Assembly (NCBI GenBank): GCA_021201795.1
Contig: JAJQEF010000006.1
Location: 1-64,000, forward strand
DNA length: 64,000 nt
Direction of reading: 5' to 3'
DNA from: Rikenellaceae bacterium
GTDB lineage: Bacteria > Bacteroidota > Bacteroidia > Bacteroidales > Rikenellaceae
Below are positions 20,811 through 31,865 of the stretch, piece after piece. Under the pieces are notes generated by a model. That model saw only the letters and a program-made list of their open reading frames with translations. It was not told the origin of the DNA and did no database searches. Within the stretch, counting starts at the first letter, position 1, and the number at the start of each line of letters is the position of its first letter. A program made the translations under genes and the position numbers.

Positions 20811-22673
20811 TCATTTTACAGATATTTCCATGTCACTTCCCAAATAATATCCGGTTGCAGTAGGTTGATTATACGAAGTATTCTGATGTGCTACACTCAT
20901 TCTGTAAACATGGTCTTCCAACAAGCACGGTATTCTGTATTCGGTCTCATAAGGGGTTACATATATGCGTATTTCGTCGTTTGTTTCACTACGCCATATT
21001 ACTTCTTCCCGCCAGTCTCCGAGTATATCAGCTATTAAACACGGGTTGGCTTTAGTTCCATTGTTGCTTGCGAGTCCATGTTTGCTTCCGTCGAATATAT
21101 TTACGACTCCGTCACCGGTCCATTTATCTATTTTTACGCCGTCCAGAAGTTCCCTGTTCAGGTCTCCTGTCCACCAAACCGCCATATTTATCGACGGTAC
21201 GAATGACGATATTAATTCCCCTTTAGAGGAAAGTACCCCGAATGTACGTGAGGACCATATTTCGCATCCCGGATACCGTGGATCTATATCTGCACACATT
21301 GACCTTCCTACATCGTCAGGGTGGGGAAGATGAAAAAGAATCTCTCCGGTCGCAGCATCTCTTAATGTTGAACCAGCACCTTCTTTTTCATGACATTGCC
21401 AGACTTCCATGCCAGGACGTGAAATATCTATATCAGTCATATGCATGGCATCCCCGTGTCCGAGCTTAGTCGTATATAATGGGGTGCCGTCATGGTCTAT
21501 GGCGCATGCTCCGTAGATTATCTCGTCTTTGCCGTCGCCGTCTACATCTTCCACGCGCAAATTATGATTTTCCTGTCCCTCGTAATCTTTATATTCCGGA
21601 CTGTCGTCGGTATTGAATTCCCAAAGTTTAATTAATTTCCCGTCGATGAAATTCCATGCCTGTAATATCATACGTGTGTAAATTCCGCGTGCCATAAGAA
21701 TCCCGAGGTTTTCCCCGTCGAAACGTGCTATGGCAGAGTGATGCATATCCATCCTGCAACCGTAATCGTCTCCCCAAATTTCGGAATTGATGCGCTGAAT
21801 GTAGTCTTCTCGCGCTAACTCCCTGCCAGTACTTCCTTCCACAACCGAAAAAAATTCCGGTCCGCTCATTATTTTTCCATATATTCTTTTAAGAGCCGGA
21901 TCCCTGACTACATAATCAGTTATACCGTCTCCATTTGTATCTCCGATCATCTCACCGTCACCGAAGATTGTTCCTTCCCCTGTACGTATCGCGACTTCGG
22001 CCCGTCCGTCTCCATCGAAATCACCGACCATAAATGAAAAATAATGAGGTCCCTGCCTGATATTGGGCCCCAGGTTGATCTGCCACAATCTGGTTCCGTC
22101 AAGTTTATACGCTTCGAGAATATACGGGCCGTATGAAACTCCGGGAATAGACGGTGCAAAATTGTCGGTATTGCGAAGAAGTACTATTTCCAGTTCGCCG
22201 TCACCATCCAGATCTCCTACGGAAATGTCGTTTGGCATGTACCGTGATTCCGTGTCGAACGGCAGCGGCTCAATAGGTATGGAAATACATGGAACCGATG
22301 CTCTTTTAACGGTTAAGTCATATGAATCCAAAATTTTTTTACTTCCTGTGCCGCATAAAATATATTGCTGGTGTATAGATGTATCGACGTTTTTTTCTTT
22401 ATAGTAAGTGGTGTTTTGCAGTGGTAAGTCATTTATTTTCATCATTTTCCCATCCGGTGTTCTCCTGTAAAGATCAAAAGAAGAATTTTTTCCGTCTTTT
22501 CCGGAGAATCTCCACGAAACTGAAACAGTGCCGCCGCCTTCATGTATGGCTACCTGACCTCGACCGAGTTTTTCGTAGTCGCTTCCTACATAATTTGAAA
22601 TATTGGTTTCCTTCTTTGAGGAACAAGATAGTAAAACAAATGTGTAAATTAACAGGTTTAAAATGGTTTTCAT
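20811..22673 (-). CDS. Rhamnogalacturonan lyase, PL11 family
   Basis: DLDGDGELEIVLLRNT, LGRGQVAIHEGGGTVSVSWRF, WQINLGPNIRQGPHYFSFMVGDFDGDGRAEVAIRT; lipobox LLSCSS. Confidence 0.92.
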   Translation of the reverse strand: MKTILNLLIYTFVLLSCSSKKETNISNYVGSDYEKLGRGQVAIHEGGGTVSVSWRFSGKDGKNSSFDLYRRTPDGKMMKINDLPLQNTTYYKEKNVDTSIHQQYILCGTGSKKILDSYDLTVKRASVPCISIPIEPLPFDTESRYMPNDISVGDLDGDGELEIVLLRNTDNFAPSIPGVSYGPYILEAYKLDGTRLWQINLGPNIRQGPHYFSFMVGDFDGDGRAEVAIRTGEGTIFGDGEMIGDTNGDGITDYVVRDPALKRIYGKIMSGPEFFSVVEGSTGRELAREDYIQRINSEIWGDDYGCRMDMHHSAIARFDGENLGILMARGIYTRMILQAWNFIDGKLIKLWEFNTDDSPEYKDYEGQENHNLRVEDVDGDGKDEIIYGACAIDHDGTPLYTTKLGHGDAMHMTDIDISRPGMEVWQCHEKEGAGSTLRDAATGEILFHLPHPDDVGRSMCADIDPRYPGCEIWSSRTFGVLSSKGELISSFVPSINMAVWWTGDLNRELLDGVKIDKWTGDGVVNIFDGSKHGLASNNGTKANPCLIADILGDWREEVIWRSETNDEIRIYVTPYETEYRIPCLLEDHVYRMSVAHQNTSYNQPTATGYYLGSDMEISVK

Positions 22674-22985
22674 AGTCGTCGGTATTATTTATATGAAAAT
22701 ATATTTTTTATTCAGTTAAGTGATTGATATTCATAATTTTTAATAGAATTATAATGTCCTTAACCGACTGTTTTTTAGTAAACGGGGATTATTGCGTCTC
22801 GCAAGCTGTTCTGTTAAATTTTAACGGAAGGTTTTTAATTACCGCATATAATTCCTAAATTTCATGGATAAATCACTAACCCTATGAAAAAGAAAATCTT
22901 AATTGTAATGCGGTTCTTTGCACCTAAACACGGGAGTAGATTGGTACGGAACGATAGGGAAGGCAACAAATTTAAACAAACCGGA

Positions 22986-25900
22986 TTATTCGTACTTAGA
23001 TGGAGATATGACGAATTTTTTCTTAAACATACGGGTAAAATACCCCGGAGTTCCGAAGCCCGTCTTATATGCAATTTCTGAAACTGTAAATTGTTTTTGT
23101 CTAAGAAGTTCAGCGGCTTTATTTAATCTTACGCTTCTTATAAAATCGATAGGAGAATTTCCTGTTATTGCATTTATTTTACGGTAAAGAGTCATTCGGC
23201 TCATTGCCATTTCCCTGCTTAAATCTTCTACAGAGTATTCGGAATTATCCAGATTACTATCGATTACTTCCAGTACTTTTTTTATAAATTGTTCGTCGAG
23301 CGGCGATATCGTAATTGTTTCCGGATGAATTTTGTCGTTATTTTCAATTGTTTGCTGGCGATTGATCTTTTGTTCGATCAAATTATTAATGCGGAACAAT
23401 AAAATATCCCAGTCGAAAGGTTTTTGTATATAGGCATCCGCACCTTCCTTGTAACCGAGTTTTTCATTTTCGATATTGCTGTTAGCTGTGAGAAGGATTA
23501 CTGGAATATGGGAAATCTCGATGTTATTTTTAATTCGACGGCACAACTCTATGCCGTCGATACCTGGCATCATAAGGTCGGTAATGATAATATCCGGAAT
23601 TAATTCCATTGCCAATCGTTCACCTTCTTCACCGCCGGATGCCTCGTGTACGGAGTAATATCCGCTTAATTCATTTTTTATATAATTCCGGAATTCGTCG
23701 TTATCGTCGACAATCAGTATCTTTTTACCAGCATCTCTATTTTTTTCATCGGGAATGCACTGTTGATCAGGCGATGACTTTTCTCCTTCAACGTGTAGAT
23801 CTAAAGGAATAAGAACTGTAAATACCGAACCTTTTCCGTTCTTACTTTCAACATATACCTTACCTTCATGCAGTTTGGTGTATTCCCTTACAAGATGCAG
23901 ACCTATACCGCTTCCTGAATTCTCATGGGACGAGCCAACCTGATAAAACGGATCGAAAATACTTTCGAGATCTTCTTCAGGAATGCCCATTCCGGAATCC
24001 GCGACCTTGATACAGGCGTATTCCCGGTCGTCAAATGTTGAAGTATCGAGGGACATAATTATTTTTCCTCCTGCATTCGTAAATTTTAAAGCGTTCGAAA
24101 GAAGATTGTATATTATTTTTTTCAATTTATCATGGTCGAATACCATTGATAAAGTTTTTATTTCGGATTTATATTCAAACCGTATATTTTTTTCCGCTGC
24201 GGACAGAATAAAATTGTGGAAGACAGAGTGAAGAAAAACCTTTAAATCACCGTGAGATAAATGGAGCACTTCCTTTTCGGATTCTATCTTTCTAAAATCA
24301 AGCAATTGATTTACCAGAATCATCAGACTTCGGGCATTCTTACGTACAGATTGCAGCTGATCCTTAATTTCCGAATCTGGTAATTTTTTAATTATTGATT
24401 CTAATGGTGTTATTATCAGTGTCAAAGGAGTTCGCAACTCATGGCTTATATTTGTAAAAAAACGGTATTTAACATGGGATAATTCCTCATTTATACGCAT
24501 TTTTTCCTTCGATTTTTGAAATTCTATATATTTTTTGACTACGGATAATAAAATTACTATTATCAGGGTTGCATATAAAACGAAGGCCCACCATGACTCA
24601 TACCACGAGGGTAATCGTTTTATATGCACAGTCTGAACATTTTCGGACCAATAACCATTCCTGTCAGTTGCCTTCACTTCTATTTCATAAATTCCTTTGG
24701 ATAATTCATTAAGATATACGGTGTTCTGTTCTTCTTGAAGATAGCTCCAATCCGAGGATGATCCTTGGTATCTGTATGCGTATCGTATTTTGGTTTTATA
24801 CAAATGGTCGAATGTAGAAAAATGTAACTCCACATTTCTTTCGTTCGGTTTAAGATTTATATTTTCCAGATTATACCCGACCTTCTGTGACATTCCGTTT
24901 ATTTTTACTGACGTCAGAGAAACTTTACCTATATACGATTCCTTACCGAATGTTTCGTAATTATCGAAAACAAGGATTCCTCCGGTTCCTCCGACATACA
25001 TTATACCATTTTCATCTTTGAATAGGCATAAAAAACTATTAAAGCCGACGGAATAATCGTAGCTGGAAATAACTTCATAAATTTCCTCGAGAGGATAATA
25101 TTTAATGATTTTCTTATCGGTAAGCACCCATATAATTCCGGCTTTATCCGCTTCTATACCATGTATGATTTCACCTGTGAGCCCTAGTTCGGATGTTTTG
25201 GAGGTTATAGTGTTTGTTACAGGATCATAGCAGTAGATTACACCCTGGGTTGTAGTAGTCCAGACTTTATTATCGGGAGCCATAACAACGAATGAGAAGG
25301 TTTCGTTTTTTTTATGATAATATTTTTCTCCTGTGGATGCTATGACAACAAATCCTTTGGATTCGGTTGATATATAAATATTTCCATCTTGAGATATAAC
25401 AGAATTATTTATTATTCCTGTATTGTCCAAAACTGTTTCAATCTCTGTAATTCCCGGGCTATATTTTAAAAGCCTGCTGCTCGTACCTATATATAAATTT
25501 CCATAATCATCTTCATATAATGTGAGGATTCTTTCAGGCTCAGTTATGGATGACAATGTGCATATATCGGTTTCTTTTATCTGTTTATCTTTAAACTCCA
25601 GAAACTGGATTGTATTTCTATTTTAAATTGTGTATACTCCATTCCGGTGATTTGATTTCTGAAGATATGCCAGAATGTCGTTCTTACTATATGTATCAAA
25701 AATACCGGATTCAGGTTGGCATACCCATAAACCGGATCTTTTCTGCCAAAACCAAAAATTCCCGTTTTCAAATAACATTTTAACAGGACTTACCGGAATG
25801 CCGATATTATTTTTGACCTGTGGTAAATTTATTTTTTTGAAAGATTCATTTTGTTGGAAAGAAATAATAAAAGCATTTGGATAGTCTCCTGAGACCCATA

Positions 25901-26858
25901 AATTTCCGGAATAATCAACAGTTACATTATGAACTATTTTTTCCCCGGGAGGTAAAAAATCTTCGGTGTTGACGGCAATCAGCGTTCCTGTTTCAGTTAT
26001 TTCATATGCATACAAATCATCCATTGCAGTCACCCAAAGATAGTTCTTAAAACTGTCTTGAACTATGCTGTTTATCATTTTTCGATCTATTCCTGAATTC
26101 AGGAATAAGTCCTGTGTAACATACATTTTATCGACATCTTTTTCAGTTGGATTAAAACGTATAATACCGTTACCCCATGTGCCGATCCAATAATTGGAAG
26201 ATGCAACGTCTTTAATAATACAGGTGGGGCCTTCGACGAACGGCCATTCTAAAGGAATGAAATTATCTTCATCGGAATCGTATTTCAGGATACCTCCTTT
26301 CCACTGCAGCATCCAGATCTGTTGATCTGGGTCTTCATAAAGATCATAAACAGATTTGGGATAACCATCCCATATTACAGGATAAATTACCGGTATGCTA
26401 TTTTCATTCTTTAACCTATACAGTTTTTCATTCGATGAGATCCATATACTGCCATCAGAAAAAATATTTAGAGAATTTACAGATTTGCTTTTTAATTCCT
26501 TGCAATTTAAAGGGTAGACATGGTAGTCTGATTTGTCAAGTACATAAACCCCTCTTTTCGTTCCTATCCATATACGGTTATTGATTTTATCTTCAGCTAT
26601 GTCTGTTATATCGTTACTTCCGAGTAATTCAGGATTATTGAAATCAGATCTGAATGGTATAACCGTGTATCCGTCATCACGAAATACTCCTCCTCCGTTG
26701 GTTCCATACCATACAAAACCTTCCGAATCGGGTAAGATACAGGTGATTTCCGCTGCTGGTAACTGATTTCGTGTGGATACTTCCGTATAAACGATTTTTT
26801 GTGCAAACGATAAATGTAAATAAAAAAGAAAATATATAATCAGGATTAACCTATTCAT
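22986..26858 (-). pseudogene. Hybrid two-component system regulator (HTCS) interrupted by in-frame TAA (25623-25625)
   Basis: ORFs 25623-26879 and 22986-25556 are in the same frame, separated only by TAA; together they give Reg_prop/Y_Y_Y sensor, histidine kinase (ISHELRTPLTLI), receiver (ILIVDDNDEF) and AraC HTH domains. Confidence 0.88.
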
Positions 26859-26943
26859 TGATATCATAATTATAACCAAAGTTATAATTAATAACGAAAA
26901 CTCTGAAACTATGTTTTATTTCACTCTAAAAATGCGCTCACGT

Positions 26944-28434
26944 TTAAAGAATAAATGTGTTGAAAGAATGTGGTTTGAGCGTCACATTTAAATACTGTCC
27001 TTTCAATTTTATGGTAATGTCGTTCTTTTCTTCGTTAAAATTCCCGGCAATTATAGTGTATTTACCCTGTAGATCCGCAAAAATGATCACTGGTGTTTTT
27101 GCGTCATTGTTTTCGTAGTAACCGAGCAGTTGTGAAGATGGTGACACAAAATGTGAATAATGTTTTACAGCATAATATTCAGGAGTGTAAACGAACGTTC
27201 CAGTTGCAGAGTTTACCCTTATAAGGGAATTTTGTTTCCATCCCCAACCGCTAACGCCATCATCGCTTAATATAACATTCCAGAAAGTATACTCTTCGCA
27301 GCCGTTTCCAATATAGTGATTAATGAGGCCGAATGTGTGTTCGCCTGCCTTCCAGTCGAAACTTCCCCATCCGCATTCACTTTCTGTCTGTACATACTTA
27401 TAATCAGGATATTTTTCTCTTATCCGGGAGAGTATTTGTCCTCCGTCCCATTGAAAACCCACACCTTGGATTGAGCTTGGCATTCGTGGGTCGGAAAGTA
27501 TACGGTCGACCACTTCGTACCTATTGGTATTAATGGTTCCCATATATAAAGAAACATCTGGATGTTGTTTTTTTTAAGCAGGGGCCAAATATTCCGTGTT
27601 AAACCGTATAATTCCTTCTGCCGTCCATGCACAACCGGGATAATTGGTATAGCTCCAGGCCTCGTTCTGGAACATTACCATGCTTATAGGGATTCCCTGC
27701 TCGTTATAAGCATCAATGAATTTACAGAAATAATTGGCGTAAGCGTTAAGATAGCGCGGATCCTGAATAAAATAGTCGTTTACTGCGAGCTGTCTGGGAA
27801 ATAGATTGCGGGCGGTTTCCGTATTTTCTTCGAAAAGGGCTATATCCGAGAGGGGATCCATCTCGTTATGGTTCTTATCGCTCCGTACAGAGTAATAATG
27901 GTTTATTTTCATCCACGAAGGAGGTGACCATGGGGATGCCCAGAAGCTTAGATCAGGGTTATATTTCTGGGCAGCTTTTATAAAAGGAATGATCGTCGTT
28001 TTATCCCGTTCTATATTAAAGTATTTTAATTGGAAATCTCCCGGAACTTCGTCACAGCTGTACCAATCCCTGGAATAATCATTAGCATTCATTGAAAATC
28101 TACCCATCGTAAAGCGAAGATCGCCGTCAGGGGAAAAGATATTTTTAAGGATATTTTCTCTTTGTCCTGCCGGGAGAAGATTCAGTGCGTCCCATCCTAA
28201 TTCGTTAAAGCAAGTTCCCCATGCCTTAAAAGTCAGTAAATTCTCTTCTCCGGTAATTTCAAGCAGGGGTGTGTTTGTTGCCTTTTTTTGTAACCTGACG
28301 GAAGATTGCTTCCATATATCACCTTCGGTACTGCTTATCCATTTCAATGATTGGGACTGTATTTGGGGTGTGAAAATCCCTATTAAAAATACTGTTGCAG
28401 CTAAATTTCTCAAATAAGTTCTCATAATATTCAT
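26944..28434 (-). pseudogene. GH30-family glycoside hydrolase interrupted by in-frame TAA (27574-27576)
   Basis: ...RFNTEYLAPA*KKQHPDVSLYMGTINTNRYEVVDRILSDPRMP..., both halves in one frame; GH30 motifs SFWASPWSPPSWMK, VMFQNEA, QTESECGWGSFDW. Confidence 0.88.
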
Positions 28435-28471
28435 TTTCAGTTATGTAGTTTGTAAGGTAGATTATGACCAT

Positions 28472-28530
28472 TAGTAACAAATATATTAAATAATTTAATT
28501 TAGTAACATATATTAAATAATTTAATATAG
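28472..28530. repeat. Two tandem copies of an AT-rich element with palindromic core ATTAAATAATTTAAT
   Basis: TAGTAACAAATATATTAAATAATTTAATT followed by TAGTAACATATATTAAATAATTTAATATAG. Confidence 0.9.
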
Positions 28531-28574
28531 ATGAGTGTGTAGATATGGTCTCGTAATTGTTTGTTAGACTTTAA

Positions 28575-30551
28575 TTACCACCACACCTGCCGTCCGTTTT
28601 CATATGTGAATATACGTTCTTCTTCACCTCTGGTTTGGTCTCTTAACCAGAGAAGAGCATTATCCGGAATATTCTCATAAATAAGAAAATCCGTCTCAGG
28701 CCGTTTTTTCCCCAATGAAATCCACTGTTTATCGAAATAAAACAGTTCGTATTGATGATCCTGAATAAAATTTACATCCGTTACGGGATAATAATGAATC
28801 TCGGATAATGCATGCTCTATTGTCCCAAAATCAATAGTTATTGTATATGGATATCTCCAATAAGTTCCGGTCAGGTATTTATCATCGGATAGTAGATTTA
28901 CCGTTCTCATCGGGTTGTCGATCCGGTGTCCTTCTGCGGTAATAACAGCATTTACTTTTATTGTATTTCTTTTCGTGATCTTAGAAAATAAACTTATTTC
29001 GGAAAGGTTAGGAACCTGATAACGTTTAGAAGAATCTTCTACGGGAGTGACAAAACGAATATACCTGAATTTTTGCGTGGTGTCGATCTTTATTATCTGG
29101 TTGCCGAACGGGATATCGGTTATCTCCTGTAATATAATGCTATCCCTGAAATCCGAATGTTCGGATGCTTCCCACCTGCAACCGATGAAATGACTCCATC
29201 TGTCAATCCATTGACCCATTAGAATATACTTCCGATAAAGCGTTGCAGAAATTTTGAGCTCTTTATCCGGATCAAGGATTTTTATAGATCCGTCGCTATT
29301 TAAAATTATCGGATTACTCAATGCAATCATCCGCTTGCCATTGTAATAAGAAGGAAGATAAACGATGCCGGATTCAAGATTTTCAAATACCGCTTTGTTT
29401 TTTTTTATATCAGTTATAGCTATCGGATGCCAGCTGTCGCCGTGAGTGAAAGTACACAAATAAATGTTACTATATTTTTCATTACCTTTTACAGAAACAG
29501 TAATAGAATATTTTTTACCGTAGTTTCCCGATACATCCAGAATATGGGTGTCATTAAAAACTTCGACAATACTCTCATTTTCCAGTGTTTCAGGCAGGTC
29601 AAAACGTTCATAAGTTCTTCGGTAAACTTTAGCCGTTTTTTTCAATGTATCTACCACGAATAAAGAATTCTCGTTATCATATGGATAAGAGTAAGATAAA
29701 ACCGAAGCATCTATATCCCCAAATTCTTCGGCTTCCGGATTTTCTTCATCGAATATATAAAACGTTTTTCCACCGTTTTTTACAAGCACAACCCACTCAT
29801 GAGCCATATTTCCATAGTTTGCCCATTTAAGATTAAAATCCACCGCAGATGGTATTCCGAGCGAACGCATCACATAAACTGTAAATACTGCTTTTTCAAA
29901 GCAGTTGCCGATTTTTGCCTTACTTGTGATAACGGGATCACGAGGATATGGGCACGCTACCCAAAGGTCACGGAATTGCCCCATAACTTTTTTATAGATT
30001 ATTTCGAATGCGGTATTAAGATCGGCAACGGTGTCGATTAGCGGTAGGTATTCTTCCCTAAGTTGAGTTCGCCATTCTAAAATAGGTTCGTTAGCGACTT
30101 TATACGGCAGAATATATTTACAGAAGATATCGAAATTGATTTCGTTTTTCCATTTTGCTGAATCCCACGCAACAAATGCTTTATCGATATTTTTACTTAA
30201 AAATTCAGCATTTAAAGTTTGAACATCCTGAAAATACTCAGAATTGTCCGGTAAGCTATCTGCAAGTTTTTCCCATAGAGCATTAATAACTTTATTGTCC
30301 CTGGTCTGCGGTATCGAATCCCTGAAAACATCAATCAAGTTACTTTTCAGATGAATATGGTCCGGCATATTTTCTATTAGGAATTTTGCGGATTTATATC
30401 TTAGCGAACCTTGTTCGTAATTCTCCAGAACCTTTTCGAGTTCGGCACGGTTTTCTCCGGCAATGTCGAGGGCATATTCCAATTTACGATTATCCTCCGC
30501 CCTGTTGCAAGAAAATAAAAGTATGGTTAGTAGTATAAAGTAAAGTCTCAT
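28575..30551 (-). CDS. Secreted transglutaminase-like domain lipoprotein
   Basis: MRLYFILLTILLFSCNRAED; KAKIGNCFEKAVFTVYVMRSLGIPSAVDFNLKWANYGNMAHEWVVL gives Cys/His of a transglutaminase-like fold. Confidence 0.75.
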   Translation of the reverse strand: MRLYFILLTILLFSCNRAEDNRKLEYALDIAGENRAELEKVLENYEQGSLRYKSAKFLIENMPDHIHLKSNLIDVFRDSIPQTRDNKVINALWEKLADSLPDNSEYFQDVQTLNAEFLSKNIDKAFVAWDSAKWKNEINFDIFCKYILPYKVANEPILEWRTQLREEYLPLIDTVADLNTAFEIIYKKVMGQFRDLWVACPYPRDPVITSKAKIGNCFEKAVFTVYVMRSLGIPSAVDFNLKWANYGNMAHEWVVLVKNGGKTFYIFDEENPEAEEFGDIDASVLSYSYPYDNENSLFVVDTLKKTAKVYRRTYERFDLPETLENESIVEVFNDTHILDVSGNYGKKYSITVSVKGNEKYSNIYLCTFTHGDSWHPIAITDIKKNKAVFENLESGIVYLPSYYNGKRMIALSNPIILNSDGSIKILDPDKELKISATLYRKYILMGQWIDRWSHFIGCRWEASEHSDFRDSIILQEITDIPFGNQIIKIDTTQKFRYIRFVTPVEDSSKRYQVPNLSEISLFSKITKRNTIKVNAVITAEGHRIDNPMRTVNLLSDDKYLTGTYWRYPYTITIDFGTIEHALSEIHYYPVTDVNFIQDHQYELFYFDKQWISLGKKRPETDFLIYENIPDNALLWLRDQTRGEEERIFTYENGRQVWW

Positions 30552-30569
30552 CATTCGGCATGGGTTAAA

Positions 30570-30600
30570 TAATAGGAACGGCTCCGCGCCGTTCCTATTA
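30570..30600 (-). terminator. Strong hairpin downstream of the broken gene at 30601-31052
   Basis: TAATAGGAACGGC-TCCGC-GCCGTTCCTATTA. Confidence 0.65.
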
Positions 30601-31052
30601 TTAATAATCAAATTTAACTGTAATTTGCGGTTCGGTTAAAATGATTTTAAAATCCTTAAAAAAATTAAGTTGTTCATCTATATCCATAGAGGAAATTTTA
30701 TTCTGTATTTCAGAAAAACTGTTATTACCGTATTCAAAGGTAATTAATAAAGAAAAAGGTCCATTCGACATCTCAATTTGCTCCTTTGTCTGATTATATA
30801 ACCTGACGTTAAATTTATCCGAAGTATATTCTTCAATAGTCAAATATTTTATCGGTAACTCATACTGATTAAGAAAATCCTGAAACTTTTTGCCCTTTAT
30901 AGGAGAATCCCATAGGTAATTAGCATTATGGTATTCATTTACGATTAATCCCTTATCTTCTTCGTTTTCGAATTCTTTTAATGGAGATAGGATTGTGCAG
31001 TTATACTCTGTACCAAAAGAATTACTGCTGTCATTAAAATTAGTTTTTTCAT
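30601..31052 (-). pseudogene. Small secreted protein, frameshifted just after signal peptide
   Basis: MKKLILMTAVILLVQSITAQS then stop; adjacent frame continues SPLKEFENEEDKGLIVNEYHNANYLWDSPIKGKKFQDFLNQYELPIKYLTIEEYTSDKFNV... Confidence 0.7.
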
Positions 31053-31115
31053 ATTAAATTAGTTTTATAATTAATTACCAACTTTTAAAAAGAGTCTGAA
31101 ATGTATTGACTACAA

Positions 31116-31406
31116 TTACATGATTATAAATTGGAGTTCCGTAATCATCCGGATAGTATCATATATTGTCATTCCAGCATCCATATCTTCTAAAAATTGA
31201 ACATAAGCTCTAACATTTTTATCAGTGGTTGAATAACGAGATTCATCGTATTGACTTCGAGCTTTTGAATAAGCTTTATTTACTTCTGAAACATTCTGCC
31301 TCTCCGTTGCTGTTGCATTTGATCCGGCTACAAATTCGCCATTGCTAAAATGTATACCATACTTAGTGTAAAAAGATTTTGCTTTTGATGAATCATTAAT
31401 ACACAA
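31116..31406 (-). pseudogene. Unidentified ORF fragment without a credible start
   Basis: Open frame begins immediately after an in-frame TAG with only a TTG start; protein-like composition. Confidence 0.35.
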
Positions 31407-31865
31407 AATTTTCTAAATATCATACGCTGAGGGTTGCATATCAAATATAAAGAATTTTTTATATTTGGTTTTTCTTAAGAATGTGAAGAACATTGCAAAT
31501 AATTCGTATTGACAAAAAGTCGATGAATTATAAATGGTCTCAATAATTAACAAAAAAATATTTGAAATTCACATTGTAAAGTAATTGTACTAAACTTATA
31601 TAATTTACTTTTTTTTAATGATTCATAAAAGAGTATGGTTGGCAACTAAGGAATTATTATTTTACAGTTCTGTATAAAAGAAGATTATATAAATTCTTCT
31701 GTTTCCTGATAAAATAGGGTAGTACATTAACCTGCTGAAAATCACGATTAACGTCATCATAAAACACCAACCATAAATTTTTGATGAGGGAAAGCCTATT
31801 TCTTATATTGAATTGAATAATGGAAGGATTTTTTTGTTATATAAAATTAATCTTTAACTTTATAA

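Noticed and set aside
22884-23081. Forward ORF beginning MKKKILIVMRFFAPKHG, with a neighbouring frame reading NTGVDWYGTIGKATNLNKPDYSYLDGD
   Set aside because: It overlaps the antisense C-terminus of the HTCS and has no coherent family; it may be a remnant gene start but cannot be supported.
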